Shown: positions 27,312 through 36,200 of the stretch, one piece after another
Position numbering within the stretch: the stretch's first letter is position 1
Layout: each line of letters opens with the position of its first letter
NCBI GenBank assembly: GCA_020638635.1
Contig: JACKIE010000002.1
Location: forward strand, 62,001 to 126,000
Length of the DNA stretch: 64,000 nt
Direction: 5' to 3'
Source: Planctomycetota bacterium
Lineage (GTDB): Bacteria; Planctomycetota; UBA8742; UBA2392
Translations under genes and position numbers: made by a program
Notes under the pieces: model-generated
The model's input: only the letters and a program-made list of their open reading frames with translations
Told to the model about the DNA's origin: nothing
The model's database searches: none

Positions 27312-28732
27312 GCCGCTACCTCCTCGGGGCGGATGGCCCGCAGGCGGCTGCTGATGAATTCGCGCCGCGCCAGCAGCTCGAAGGCGACCTCGTTAACGTC
27401 GCCCGCGCCGATGCAGATCACCACGTCGCGCGGCGAAGTCTTCATGCTGAGGTCCGCCACGATGCTGGAGAAGTCACCGTAGGCCATGGCCTCGGTATTG
27501 TTCTGGCGCAGCCAGCGGGCCAGGCGCTCTTCGGGCTCACCTGGTTGGACGCCGCTTTCGCGAGCCGCGTAGGTACGCGCCACCAGCACGCGGTCGGCCA
27601 GTTTCAGGCACTCCGCGAATTCGTCGAAGAAGTGAAGGATGCGCTGGTACTGGTGCGCCTGAAACACCGCCACGATGCGGCGGTTTATGAACGTCGCGCG
27701 CGCCGCTTCAAGCAACTGTTTCACGGCCGTGGGGTGGTGCGCGTAGTCGTCCACAATCGGCACACCGCCGACACTGCCCAGAACCTCGAAGCGACGTTTC
27801 ACGCCGCCAAAGCCCTGCAGGGTCTTGAGCGCATGATACACAGGTACGCCCGCCCAGTTGGCTGCCGCCAGGGCGCCAAGCGCGTTCATGGCGTTTACGC
27901 GTCCGGGCACCTGCAGTTTCAAGCGCCCGACCTGCATACCACGGCAGGTGATGTCGGCAGTCGCAAATCCGCTGGTTGCATCCAGGTTGTGCAGACGCCA
28001 GACAGCGCCTGCGGATTCCCCGAATCCAACGGCGTTACACCCCGCCTTGCGTGCGACTTCACAGCAGCGGTCGTCGTCTGCGTTGAAAAACAACGTGCCA
28101 TGTTCGGGAAGTTTGCGGGCGAACTCGAGAAACCCCTCGGTGACTCCCTTGATGTTGCCGTAAACGTCCATGTGGTCGAGCTCGATGTTGTTCAGCACGA
28201 TCACGCCGGGATAAAGGCGCATGAAACTGCGGTCGTACTCGCAACTTTCGATCACGAAGTTGACACCGGTGCCGGCGGCGCTTGCAGCCGGCAGACCAGC
28301 GGGTTCGCCGCCAACCAGGTACCCCGGGTCCTTGCCCGCGGCCAGCAGAAGTTGCGCCAGCATCGCCGTGGTGGTGGTCTTGCCGTGGGTGCCGGCCACG
28401 CAAAGGTTGGTGTGGCCGCGCGTGAACTCGCCCAGGGCTTCGGCGTATTTCATCACGCGGATGCCTCGGCGCTCGGCCTCGCGGAACTCGGGGTTGTCTT
28501 TGCGGATTGCGGCCGAGACTACGACCAACTGACAGTCGCCGGGGACCTGGTCGCGGTGGTGTCCAACACAAGTGGTGGCCCCAGAGGCCTCGAGGGCCCG
28601 CAGCGTCGGGTTGTCAGCCAAATCGGAGCCGGAAACGCATGCGCCGGCCTGCAGCGCAATGCGCGCCAGGCCGGAAACGCCCGCGCCACCCATGCCGACG
28701 AAGTGGACGTACTTGAGCTGTGAAAGCTTCAC
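27308..28732 (-). CDS. murC: UDP-N-acetylmuramate--L-alanine ligase MurC
   Basis: 474 residues. It adds L-Ala to UDP-MurNAc. The N-terminal Rossmann motif is FVGMGGAGVSGLARIAL (~10-26); the ATP-binding loop is VAGTHGKTTTTAML (~110-123); the metal-binding ENxxxDH region reads LNNIELDHMD; VDDYAHHPTAV (~310) is the C-terminal domain signature of MurC. The ATG at 28732 begins MKLSQLKYVHFVGMGG, a normal MurC start. It lies 21 bases after murG and overlaps murB. Confidence 0.97.
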   Translation of the reverse strand: MKLSQLKYVHFVGMGGAGVSGLARIALQAGACVSGSDLADNPTLRALEASGATTCVGHHRDQVPGDCQLVVVSAAIRKDNPEFREAERRGIRVMKYAEALGEFTRGHTNLCVAGTHGKTTTTAMLAQLLLAAGKDPGYLVGGEPAGLPAASAAGTGVNFVIESCEYDRSFMRLYPGVIVLNNIELDHMDVYGNIKGVTEGFLEFARKLPEHGTLFFNADDDRCCEVARKAGCNAVGFGESAGAVWRLHNLDATSGFATADITCRGMQVGRLKLQVPGRVNAMNALGALAAANWAGVPVYHALKTLQGFGGVKRRFEVLGSVGGVPIVDDYAHHPTAVKQLLEAARATFINRRIVAVFQAHQYQRILHFFDEFAECLKLADRVLVARTYAARESGVQPGEPEERLARWLRQNNTEAMAYGDFSSIVADLSMKTSPRDVVICIGAGDVNEVAFELLARREFISSRLRAIRPEEVAA

Positions 28733-28753
28733 GATTAAGCCTCCCCGCGCGAA

Positions 28754-29896
28754 TCACGCAGCAGCGCGTGCTTCTGAATCGGCATCGGAGGGTGCGGCGC
28801 TGAGGCCAATTTCGTCGAGAATGCGGTCCAGAATCACGCAGGTTGCGTCGGGCGTGGCGAGGTGCAGTGCGGCTTCTGAGGCGCGGGAACGAGCCAGGTC
28901 ACCGAGCAGGTAGACGTCCAGCAGCTCGCGCAGGCGCGCCGGGGAAAGTTCCGCCTCAGGCAGCACCACGCCGGCGTTAGCGCTCGCCACCCACAGCGCA
29001 TTGGAACGCTGGTGGTCGTCCGCGGCGTGGGGATAGGGAACCATCAGCAGCGGTACGCCCATGGCCAGCAACTCGCTGATCGTGCCGGCGCCGGAGCGAG
29101 TCAGTGCGACATCCGTGGCGGCGAACCAGATGGCGGCGTTGTGGGTGAAGGCCGTTACCCGGAAGTGAATGCCAAGGGCGCGCCAGGCGCGTTCGGCGCG
29201 TTCCCGATCTGCGGAACCAGTGATGTGCAGCACCTGGAAACGGCCACGCAGGCTTTCCAGTTCGGCAGCGGCGCTGATGATTGCGTCGTTCAGCGAGCCG
29301 GCGCCCTGGCTGCCGCCGATCACAAGCAGCGTGGGAAGGCGCGAGTCCAGCCCCAGGGCGCGCTTGGCGTCGGCCCTGGCGGCAGGCTTCAGGAAGGCCT
29401 TGCGCAGCGGGTTGCCGACCACTTCCACGCGGCAGTCCAGGTTGCGGGTCAGGGGCATGTGGGCGAAGCACACCCGCGCAAAACGCGCAATCGTGCGGGT
29501 GACCTTGCCGGGCACCGCATTGGCCTCAAGCGAGAACACCGGAAGGCGTAACAGGCTGGCGGCCATGGCGCCTGGCAGGGCGGCGTACCCGCCGACACAA
29601 ACCAGCGCGTTGGCGCGGAAGTTCTTGAGCGCCTTGCGCGCGGCCGGAACGGCAATTGCGGTGGTGATCACTGTGGTTGCTTTGCTGCGCAGACCGGCGC
29701 GGGGCCGGCTGACGGGCAGGCAGGTGAAGTCGAAACCGGCGTTGCCGAGCATGCTGCGCTCCAGGTCATTGCCGCCGGAAAGCAGGTGCACGCTGTCCTT
29801 GCCGTAACGTTCCACCAATTCTTCAGCCAGGGCAATGGCAGGCGCAAGGTGGCCGCCAGTGCCTCCGCCGGCAATGGCGATTTTAGGAGAGATCAT
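28754..29896 (-). CDS. murG: MurG N-acetylglucosaminyltransferase (lipid II synthesis)
   Basis: 380 residues from the ATG at 29896 (MISPKIAIAGGGTGGH). The longer open frame adds a segment that overlaps the upstream inverted repeat and is rejected. MurG adds GlcNAc to lipid I on the inner face of the membrane. GGTGGHLAPAIALAEEL, VCVGGYAALPG, VIGGSQGAGSLND and SGAGTISELLAMGVPLLMVPYPHAADDHQ are all present. Order ftsW-murG-murC-murB is the classical division/cell-wall order. Confidence 0.96.
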   Translation of the reverse strand: MISPKIAIAGGGTGGHLAPAIALAEELVERYGKDSVHLLSGGNDLERSMLGNAGFDFTCLPVSRPRAGLRSKATTVITTAIAVPAARKALKNFRANALVCVGGYAALPGAMAASLLRLPVFSLEANAVPGKVTRTIARFARVCFAHMPLTRNLDCRVEVVGNPLRKAFLKPAARADAKRALGLDSRLPTLLVIGGSQGAGSLNDAIISAAAELESLRGRFQVLHITGSADRERAERAWRALGIHFRVTAFTHNAAIWFAATDVALTRSGAGTISELLAMGVPLLMVPYPHAADDHQRSNALWVASANAGVVLPEAELSPARLRELLDVYLLGDLARSRASEAALHLATPDATCVILDRILDEIGLSAAPSDADSEARAAA

Positions 29897-29916
29897 GACT
29901 TGGTTCCTGTTCGGCC

Positions 29917-29956
29917 CTGCGGGTGCACGGACGGACCATCCATGGTGCACCCGCAG
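29917..29956 (-). promoter_or_regulatory. Perfect inverted repeat in the ftsW-murG gap
   Basis: CTGCGGGTGCAC (29917-29928) faces GTGCACCCGCAG (29945-29956), 12 perfect pairs with a 16-base loop, about 20 bases upstream of the murG start. It could be a leader hairpin or an operator. There is no T-tract, so it is not a classical terminator. The rest of the 133-base gap shows nothing. Confidence 0.5.
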
Positions 29957-30029
29957 GCGCCCGACTACGGAAGTTCGCAACGGCCTTCGAACAAATCGCT
30001 ACCGCAGCGACACCCCCGGGAAAGGTAAA

Positions 30030-31292
30030 TCAACTTGAGGCGACCAGTCGCCGCGCGCGTGCGCTGCGCCGGGCGCTTTCCGGCTGGCGTTCGCCGGCCG
30101 TCTCCTGCTGCGCCAAGGCGAGTGCCTCTTTCTCGCTGACGCACCTGCCCGCGACACTGAGCACGAGGCCTGCGCCGCAGAGATAGAAAAAGCAACTGCT
30201 GCCGCCGAAGCTGATGAACGGCAGACCGATACCTTTGGTCGGCACGCTGGCGGTGACCACCGCGATGTTGATTGCGGCCTGCAGGCCAATCGCGGCCGTG
30301 ACGCCGATGGCCACAAGGCTGCCGAAACGGTCGCGTGCGCGGCGGGCGATCTTCGCTCCCAGCAGCATCAGGGAGGCAAACAGCGCCAGCGTGAGAGCCG
30401 AGCCGACGAAGCCGGTTTCTTCGGCCAGCACGGCGAAGATGAAATCGGTTTCCTGCTCAGGCAGGTAGTACAACTTCTGCATGCTGTTGCCGAGGCCCTG
30501 GCCTTCCATGCCGCCGCTGCCGATCGCGATCAGCGATTGCTTGACCTGGTGGCCCTTTCCGCGCGGGTCGCTGGCGGGATCCAGGAAGGTCATCACGCGG
30601 CTCTGGATGTGGTCGAACTTGGCGTACATTACCACGCTGGCGAACGGCAGCACGATCAGCGCGGCAAAGGCCAGGTGGCGGACCCGCAGTCCGCCGGCGA
30701 TCAGCACGACGAAGCTGCTGGCCGCCAGGAACAGACTGGTGCCGAAATCGGGCTGGGCCATGGTCAGCACAACGTAGATGCCCACAAACATGCATGCGGG
30801 CAGGAATCCCCGTCGAATTGAACCCAACTCGGAGCGGCGAACCACCGCGTAGGCCGCGGCGGCCACGAGCAGTGCCAGCTTGGCGAAGTCGGAAGGCTGG
30901 ATGCCCACGCCGCCGAAGCGCAACCAGCGCCGAGCGCCGTTGAACTCTGTGCCGATGCCGGGAATCAGCGTCAGCACAAGCAGGGCCAGGCCCAGCAGGT
31001 AAATCGGCTTGGCGAAACGCTGCCACATGCCGTAGTCAACGCGCGCCGCCACCGCCATGGCTCCCAGGCCGAGACCCACGAACAGCAGGTGGCGCTTGAT
31101 GAACACGAAGGGGTCAACTTCAGCGCCCGGAACCACACGGATCGCGCTGCTGCTGAACACCATCACCACGCCGAGACCAACCAGGGCCAGGATGTTGAGC
31201 AGGTATGCGTTGCGCAGGTTGTTGTGCACGGCGTGATGCCCCATCCCCGCGACAGTCGCGGCATGAGCTTTCTTTCGGATGTGCAAGCGCAC
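30030..31292 (-). CDS. ftsW: FtsW, SEDS peptidoglycan glycosyltransferase of division
   Basis: 420 residues, about ten membrane segments. FtsW polymerises lipid II at the septum with its class B PBP. Family signs are FNGARRWLRFGGVGIQPSDFAKLALL (~125-150), AQPDFGTSLFLAASSF (catalytic Asp, ~185), GNSMQKLYYLPEQETDFIFAVLAEETGF (~285-312) and GIGLPFISFGGSS. The YYLPEQ(E/H)TDFIFAV motif and position before murG favour FtsW over RodA. The basic C-terminus (ESARRSARARR) is cytoplasmic. A later Met at ~17 (MGHHAVHNN) is an alternative start. Confidence 0.93.
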   Translation of the reverse strand: MRLHIRKKAHAATVAGMGHHAVHNNLRNAYLLNILALVGLGVVMVFSSSAIRVVPGAEVDPFVFIKRHLLFVGLGLGAMAVAARVDYGMWQRFAKPIYLLGLALLVLTLIPGIGTEFNGARRWLRFGGVGIQPSDFAKLALLVAAAAYAVVRRSELGSIRRGFLPACMFVGIYVVLTMAQPDFGTSLFLAASSFVVLIAGGLRVRHLAFAALIVLPFASVVMYAKFDHIQSRVMTFLDPASDPRGKGHQVKQSLIAIGSGGMEGQGLGNSMQKLYYLPEQETDFIFAVLAEETGFVGSALTLALFASLMLLGAKIARRARDRFGSLVAIGVTAAIGLQAAINIAVVTASVPTKGIGLPFISFGGSSCFFYLCGAGLVLSVAGRCVSEKEALALAQQETAGERQPESARRSARARRLVASS

Positions 31293-31389
31293 GATCTTTG
31301 GTGAATGTTGGAGCGAGGCGACAGTTGATTGGCACCGGGCAACCGATGCGATTGCAGGCTGGAAACGGCAAGAAGCTTAAGCAACAAAC

Positions 31390-31417
31390 AATCGGCGCAG
31401 CTCAGGCCGCGCCGATT
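31390..31417 (-). terminator. Rho-independent terminator of the lamin-tail lipoprotein gene
   Basis: AATCGGCGC (31390-31398) pairs with GCGCCGATT (31409-31417). On the minus strand the stem is followed by gtttgttgctt. It lies just after the stop of the gene at 31435 and before ftsW. Confidence 0.7.
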
Positions 31418-31434
31418 TCATCAAAAAATTCGAG

Positions 31435-32094
31435 TTACTGGCCGGGGCTGGCGTTTGCCATGATCCAGGCGGTGCTGTTGTTGGCTGTGCCGTTGTAGTT
31501 GAGGCTCAGGCCCTCCGCGGGAGGCACCACGAAGTCGCCGGCGGTCCATTCGGCGATTTGGTCGGCCGTGCCCTCATAGTTCTGGTTGGCCGCTCCCCAC
31601 TCAACGAAATCCACCAGGTCAACGCCGCTGCGCAGCAGCGCCATGGAGCCTGTCGCCTGCAGCTCGGCAAAGCTGGGCACGAACTGCTCAGCGTTGTTGT
31701 CGGTGCCGAAAGCGCCGAGATGCAACACCACGCACTGGCCGGCCGCAAGCTGGAAGCCGTAGCCGAAGGTGTGTGAGCTGAACCCGTCGGTCACGATCCA
31801 GCCGCCGATGTCCACGGGCGAGGTGCTGGAGTTGAACAACTCGAGGAACTGGTTGCCGGCGTTCGGCCCCGACGGGTCAACCAGGACTTCCTGGATGACC
31901 ACGGGAGTCGGGCTGACGGTGTAGCCGCCCGGTGGGGTCGGCTTGGGTACCGTATTCGGGTTCGGCAGATTCTGCGGGTTGGGGCCGTTGGACTGCGGAA
32001 CCTGCACGTCGCCGTCAAGTGTGTTGGCGTAGCTGCTGCAGGACGTGGCCAGCACGGTCGCAAGCAGGGACAGCAACAAGGCGAAATGGCGCAT
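31435..32094 (-). CDS. Lipoprotein with lamin-tail (LTD) domain
   Basis: 219 residues from MRHFALLLSLLATVLATSC, a lipoprotein signal with Cys at ~19. A Pro-rich linker (~35-60) precedes an immunoglobulin-like lamin-tail domain: VVIQEVLVDPSGPNAGNQFLELFN, SPVDIGGWIVTDG, FQLAAGQCVVLHLGAF, VDLVDFVEWG. LTD domains are common in exported proteins of planctomycetes and other environmental bacteria, often with hydrolases, but here it stands alone. The task is unknown; a binding role outside the cell is likely. The longer open frame upstream is rejected because it would lose the signal peptide. Confidence 0.85.
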   Translation of the reverse strand: MRHFALLLSLLATVLATSCSSYANTLDGDVQVPQSNGPNPQNLPNPNTVPKPTPPGGYTVSPTPVVIQEVLVDPSGPNAGNQFLELFNSSTSPVDIGGWIVTDGFSSHTFGYGFQLAAGQCVVLHLGAFGTDNNAEQFVPSFAELQATGSMALLRSGVDLVDFVEWGAANQNYEGTADQIAEWTAGDFVVPPAEGLSLNYNGTANNSTAWIMANASPGQ

Positions 32095-32207
32095 CACTAC
32101 CTCTTCAACAGGGTATACGCAGGGGTGGCGTCCGGCCCCCAAACGCGCGAACGTCGGGTGTATCTCAGGGGGATAGGGGAAGTCTAGTTCTGTCCGTGAC
32201 ACAGTAC

Positions 32208-32263
32208 AAGTGTCGAGTGGCGTGTCTTGGGTCCAGTGACCCGTGCCCTGTTCCAGTATCCGG
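32208..32263. repeat. Heptad-period array, single arm (GTGTCC type)
   Basis: Eight imperfect 7-base units: aagtgtc, gagtggc, gtgtctt, gggtcca, gtgaccc, gtgccct, gttccag, tatccgg. It lies upstream of the lamin-tail gene. The remainder of the 32095-32577 gap holds a hairpin GCCGGGG/CCCCGGC near 32552-32569 downstream of the pseudopilin gene, and no gene. Confidence 0.65.
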
Positions 32264-32577
32264 AGCATCCAACCGGCTGTGTTGGGCTAATCCAGCGCAT
32301 CACACTTGCCGTGAAAGGACCGGTCTCCGCAGCGGCTGCTGTACCTGTCGGCGCGCTGGCATGACAGGGGCAGTCCGCTGCAGAGACTCGATCAGTGTCG
32401 GATACCTCTATTGTTAGAACCGAGTGGAGCGCGCCCGCGGAAGCCCCGTGCGGCCTTGCGGCGCAGGGACCCATGGCCCGCAGGCATTGCTACATCGCAG
32501 TTCCTCCTTCCCCGGCCGACTCCGAAGCCGGTGCGCTTCGGCCGTGCCGCAATGCCGGGGAAACGCCCCGGCAACGA

Positions 32578-33225
32578 TCAGTCAAACACGCCGTCGAAGG
32601 GCGCGGTCTTGCCGAAGAGCTCGGCACCGGGTTGCAGCCACTGCTCTTCGCTGATTTCGTAACCCCAGCCGGCCAGCATCTCGCGGTCGATGTACTCAGC
32701 GATCTCGCCGTCGGACCAGATGGTAAGCACTTCGTCTTCGTGATTGAGCCAGTTTCGTTCGTTGGCGCAGATGACCACGCGGCGGTTTTTGCCGCGCAGG
32801 GACATCAGGATCATGCACTCGTTACCCTGCGGTCCGGTCCAGCTGCAGCCGAGTGGGTCAAGCACGAACATCTCGGGGTTGTCGAGGCTGCGGCGGTCCA
32901 TCTCCAGGTCCTGGCCGGACTTGGCGATCATTTTGGGGAGCATCTGGGCGTCCAGCAGCTTGTGCTGGAAGCAGGCTTCCCAGAACTCGCGCCCGCGCTT
33001 TTCCGCGATGGGCCCTCGGATCAACTTGACCTTCTGCTTGTCTTCCTGCGTCTGCATCTGCAGCGCGTTGTAGAGATCCAGGAGTACCTTCTTGTCGAGG
33101 TCGTGGCTGGCCTGCTTCATCTTGGAGACGACGGAAGTGGCCAGCACGCTGGCGAGTAGGCCGATGATGGCGATCACCACCATCAGCTCGACCAGGGTGA
33201 AACCACGGGAGACAGCGCGCTTCAT
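32578..33225 (-). CDS. Type II secretion/type IV pilin-like pseudopilin
   Basis: 215 residues from MKRAVSRGFTLVELMVVIAI, start fixed by CGGAG upstream. The prepilin peptidase site is RG|FTLVE with the +5 Glu, followed by the ~20-residue hydrophobic helix. The mature part begins as GspG does (LASVLATSVVSKMKQASHDLDKKVLLDLYNAL), then has an unusual Cys-containing domain (WEACFQHKLLD, GCSWTGPQGNECMIL, VVICANERNW) and an acidic C-terminus. It is a member of the pseudopilin group, but not clearly a canonical GspG/H/I. No other secretion gene is adjacent. Confidence 0.85.
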   Translation of the reverse strand: MKRAVSRGFTLVELMVVIAIIGLLASVLATSVVSKMKQASHDLDKKVLLDLYNALQMQTQEDKQKVKLIRGPIAEKRGREFWEACFQHKLLDAQMLPKMIAKSGQDLEMDRRSLDNPEMFVLDPLGCSWTGPQGNECMILMSLRGKNRRVVICANERNWLNHEDEVLTIWSDGEIAEYIDREMLAGWGYEISEEQWLQPGAELFGKTAPFDGVFD

Positions 33226-33609
33226 GAATTGGCTCCGGAAGGGGTCTGGGCGCCCACTCGACACCCGAATCTGCCTTCCAGTGTACAGCACACTTCGCGG
33301 ATCGTGAAAAGATGCGAAGGCTTTCTTTCCCAAACCATTGCGCATCCGCAATCGAACGATTCGTGATTGCGCGTGCTCGCCCCGTCCGCCATGCAAAAGA
33401 CGCAGCACCCCGGGTTGGGGTTGCCGCGTCTCACTAGTGGCCTGCTGCCGGGGCGCTTGGGCGCCCCAACTAGAGTAAGGGTCTGGGTCTGAGGATTTCA
33501 TGAGCGGTAAATATCAGTAACACGCCCCGGCAAGCGCGGCAAGAATCTTGGCACACCTGATTTTGTAACGATGGGAACCGGCCGGCAGGGCGGGTTTGCA
33601 GGCGATCGG
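33226..33609. other. Gap between pseudopilin and bioA
   Basis: 384 bases, no supported gene. It contains an imperfect hairpin (gacgcagcacccc ... tggggttgccgcgtc, 33389-33421), a GGGGCG/CGCCCC hairpin (~33451-33469) and ordinary sequence. The promoter of the pseudopilin gene should lie here but no clear boxes are seen. Confidence 0.4.
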
Positions 33610-35025
33610 CTATTTCTTACCCGCTTCCAGGACTTCCAACGCGCGCGCGATGGCGGTGACGATTTCTTCAATCTGTTCCGACTCGATGTTCAGGGGCGGC
33701 ACGATGGTGATCACGTTGCCCAGCGGACGCAGCAGCACGCGCGAGCGGTCGATCGCGTGGGCGCACACCTTCATCGCGTCGTCCCGCGACTCGTAGCCGA
33801 TGTCTTCGTTGCCCTTCGCGTCCTTGATGGGGATGCCCACCGCCAAGCCCCTCTGGCGGATCTGGCCGACCCGCTCATGGCTGCCGATCGCGCGGCGCAG
33901 GGCGTAGTTCAGCTCGCGGGCGCGCGACTTCACGTTTTCCTTCAGCTTCTCCTCGAAGATCATCTCGAGGTTGCGGATGGCGACAGCGCAGGCGATCGGG
34001 TTTCCGCTGTAGGTGTGGCCGTGCAAAAACTGGCGCATCTCGGACCACTCGCCCTTGAAGGCGTCGAAAACCCGGTCGTTCGCCACCGTGACCGCCAAAG
34101 GCAGGGTGCCGCCCGTGATGCCCTTGCCCAGGCAGATGATGTCGGGCTCAACCAGTTCCGTGCTGCTGGCAATCAGCGGCCCGGTGCGGCAGAAGCCGGT
34201 GAACACCTCGTCGGTGATCAGCAGGATGTCGTACTCCCGGCAGTACTTCTTGATCTTGCCAAGGTAGTCCTCAGCCAGCGGGCGCATCCCGCTGGCGCCC
34301 TGGATCACCGGCTCGATCAGCACGGCCGCGATCTTGTCGTTGCGTCCCGCGATCAGCGCCTCAAGCTGCATCTCGACATGCCGGGTGCTCTCGTGCTCGT
34401 CGGGGTCCACCTGCATGGGGTAGTTGGCATGGTGGCAGTTGAAGAGCGAAGGCGAAAATTTCTGGCGGAACACCTCGATGCTGCTCGCGCTCATGGCGCC
34501 GAAGGTGTCGCCGTGGTAGCCCTCGTGGAATGTCAGGAACTGCGTGCGGCTGATCTTGCCTTTCTGATTCTGGTACTGCAGCGCCATCTTCATGGCGACC
34601 TCGACGGCCGTGCTGCCGTTGTCGCTGTAGAAGACGTGGCTGAGTGTGGGCGGTTCGTCGGCGAAACGGAAGTCCTGCTTGATCGCATCGACCAGCATGT
34701 TTGCGAAGTCGATGGCGGGCACGTGGCTTACCGAGAAGAGGCTTGCATGGCAAAGCTGGCCGGCCTGCTGTTGGATGGCCTTGACCAGTTCTGGATGGTT
34801 GTGACCCCAGACGTTGCACCACATGCTGCCGTAAGCGTCCAGAAAGCGACGACGGCGGATGTCATATAGGTAGGGGCCTTCGCCGCGCTCGATGATGATC
34901 GGCTCGGTCTGGGCATACTCCTGCATCTGGGTGTAGGGGTGCCAGACTACGGACTGGTCCTGCTCCGCGAGCTGCTTGTAGTCGCGGAGGCCCATCAGCC
35001 TCGAACTGGTGCGGTCGTCAGACAT
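33610..35025 (-). CDS. bioA: Adenosylmethionine-8-amino-7-oxononanoate aminotransferase (BioA)
   Basis: 471 residues, slightly long for the family. It makes 7,8-diaminopelargonate in biotin synthesis using SAM as amino donor. WHPYTQMQEY (~28-37) is the BioA substrate-binding signature; YSDNGSTAVEVAMKMALQY, TFHEGYHGDTFGAMSAS, ITDEVFTGFCRTG and the PLP lysine in CLGKGITGGTLPLAVT follow. HGHTYSGNPIACAVA is also typical. It is not beside bioB, bioF or bioD, so the pathway is scattered. The ATG at 35025 is the only reasonable start near the beginning of the homology. Confidence 0.94.
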   Translation of the reverse strand: MSDDRTSSRLMGLRDYKQLAEQDQSVVWHPYTQMQEYAQTEPIIIERGEGPYLYDIRRRRFLDAYGSMWCNVWGHNHPELVKAIQQQAGQLCHASLFSVSHVPAIDFANMLVDAIKQDFRFADEPPTLSHVFYSDNGSTAVEVAMKMALQYQNQKGKISRTQFLTFHEGYHGDTFGAMSASSIEVFRQKFSPSLFNCHHANYPMQVDPDEHESTRHVEMQLEALIAGRNDKIAAVLIEPVIQGASGMRPLAEDYLGKIKKYCREYDILLITDEVFTGFCRTGPLIASSTELVEPDIICLGKGITGGTLPLAVTVANDRVFDAFKGEWSEMRQFLHGHTYSGNPIACAVAIRNLEMIFEEKLKENVKSRARELNYALRRAIGSHERVGQIRQRGLAVGIPIKDAKGNEDIGYESRDDAMKVCAHAIDRSRVLLRPLGNVITIVPPLNIESEQIEEIVTAIARALEVLEAGKK

Positions 35026-35267
35026 AGGCGTACAGCGGGGACTTGCCTGTTTAGTGAATCACGAACGGGGATGCAAGGAAACGGGCGGACAGATGTTGCT
35101 TGCCGATTCAAAGCCCGCTGCTGAGTGCGCTATGAGCAAGTAATTAAGCAAATAGTACGAATAGACGTGGTAGAAAATATTACCTATTGTCGCGCAGTGA
35201 CGTGCTTGCTAGTCTGCTGGCGTTGGGGTCCATGTCCTGGAAGGGACAACTGTTCAGGAGCATTTTG

Positions 35268-35972
35268 ATGAAGCTCGGGAAGATGATGTTGGCGGTATTG
35301 GCGATGATCTGCCTCAGCGCGTCCGTTGCGACGCTTCAGGCCCAGGAAAAGGGCGCTGAGGGCGAGAAGCCGGCCGCGGAAAAGAAGGCCGATGAAAAGG
35401 CCGAAGAGGGCAAAGAGGGCGAAGAAGGCGAAGAAGGCGAGGAGAAGGAAGAAGACCCGGTCGCGGATTTCGAGAAGGTTTTCAAGGACGTCGATAAGGT
35501 TGTGGATTCGGTCAAGGTCACTGACGAAGACATCCAGAGCTTCCTGAAGCACAACGACTCGTTCGACGAGGCGATGGAAAAAGACGAAAAGTTCGAAGAG
35601 CTGAAGGACAAGAACATCAAGGAAGCCTTCGATCACGCCGTGAAAAGCGAAATCTACAAGGCCTGGGCGGACAAGAACGGTCTGAAGGCCGAGGACTGGC
35701 TGCGCAAGGCGGTCCGCATCATGGTTTTGAACGTCAAGGTCAACATGGGTCCGTCGATGGCTGAACAGGCCGAGATGATCGCGGAACAGCGCAAGATGGT
35801 TGAGGGCATGAAGGACATGCTCGGCGAAGAAGAGTACAAGGAGGCCATCAAGGCGATCGAAGACGGCGAGAAGACACTCAAGGGCATGACCAAGGTGATC
35901 GATGGCCTGCCTGCCGGAACCGACGAGGAAAAGAAATTGATCGAGAAGTACGCCGAGAAGCTGGCTGAGTAA
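35268..35972 (+). CDS. Exported acidic helical protein of unknown function
   Basis: 234 residues from the ATG at 35268 (AGGAG upstream). A signal peptide ends near AQA at ~26. Next comes a ~35-residue Lys/Glu/Gly low-complexity stretch (EKPAAEKKADEKAEEG), then a helical domain (FEKVFKDVDKVVDSVKVTDED, FLKHNDSFDEAMEKDEKFEEL) to the end. The mature protein is strongly acidic. Lys-rich AAG codons dominate, unlike neighbours. No family recognised; a periplasmic chaperone-like or binding protein is possible. A clear terminator follows, so it is a single-gene unit. Confidence 0.7.
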   Translation: MKLGKMMLAVLAMICLSASVATLQAQEKGAEGEKPAAEKKADEKAEEGKEGEEGEEGEEKEEDPVADFEKVFKDVDKVVDSVKVTDEDIQSFLKHNDSFDEAMEKDEKFEELKDKNIKEAFDHAVKSEIYKAWADKNGLKAEDWLRKAVRIMVLNVKVNMGPSMAEQAEMIAEQRKMVEGMKDMLGEEEYKEAIKAIEDGEKTLKGMTKVIDGLPAGTDEEKKLIEKYAEKLAE

Positions 35973-35997
35973 CAACGATCGGTTTTTGCTTGGGTCA

Positions 35998-36026
35998 AAG
36001 AGGGGCGCCTTCGGGTGCCCCTTTCC
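35998..36026 (+). terminator. Rho-independent terminator
   Basis: AGGGGCGCC, loop ttc, GGGTGCCCCT and then ttccc, about 25 bases after the stop of the acidic exported protein gene. Confidence 0.7.
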
Positions 36027-36079
36027 CGTCATGTATAAGTCATGCCCGTTCAGGCTTTTCCGCCCGGGCAAATAGTCCG

Positions 36080-36108
36080 TTGACACCGGGCGCTTGAGCC
36101 GCTTGAAT
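36080..36108 (+). promoter_or_regulatory. Putative sigma-70 promoter of the outer-membrane barrel gene
   Basis: A consensus TTGACA at 36080-36085, a 17-base spacer and TTGAAT at 36103-36108. It lies ~90 bases upstream of the ATG at 36201. Confidence 0.55.
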
Positions 36109-36200
36109 CTTCCTCAACCCCCCGAAGTCAGCGTCCAGGCATAACGACAACCCGTCCATGCGGGCGGTTGCCTGTAACGTGATCCGCAGGAGCGTATGTA

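Noticed and set aside
27296..28723. A 475-codon plus-strand frame covering murC.
   Set aside because: murC on the minus strand has full-length family motifs; the plus frame has none.
33571..34869. A 432-codon plus-strand frame opposite bioA.
   Set aside because: The minus strand encodes a complete BioA; the plus frame is a shadow.
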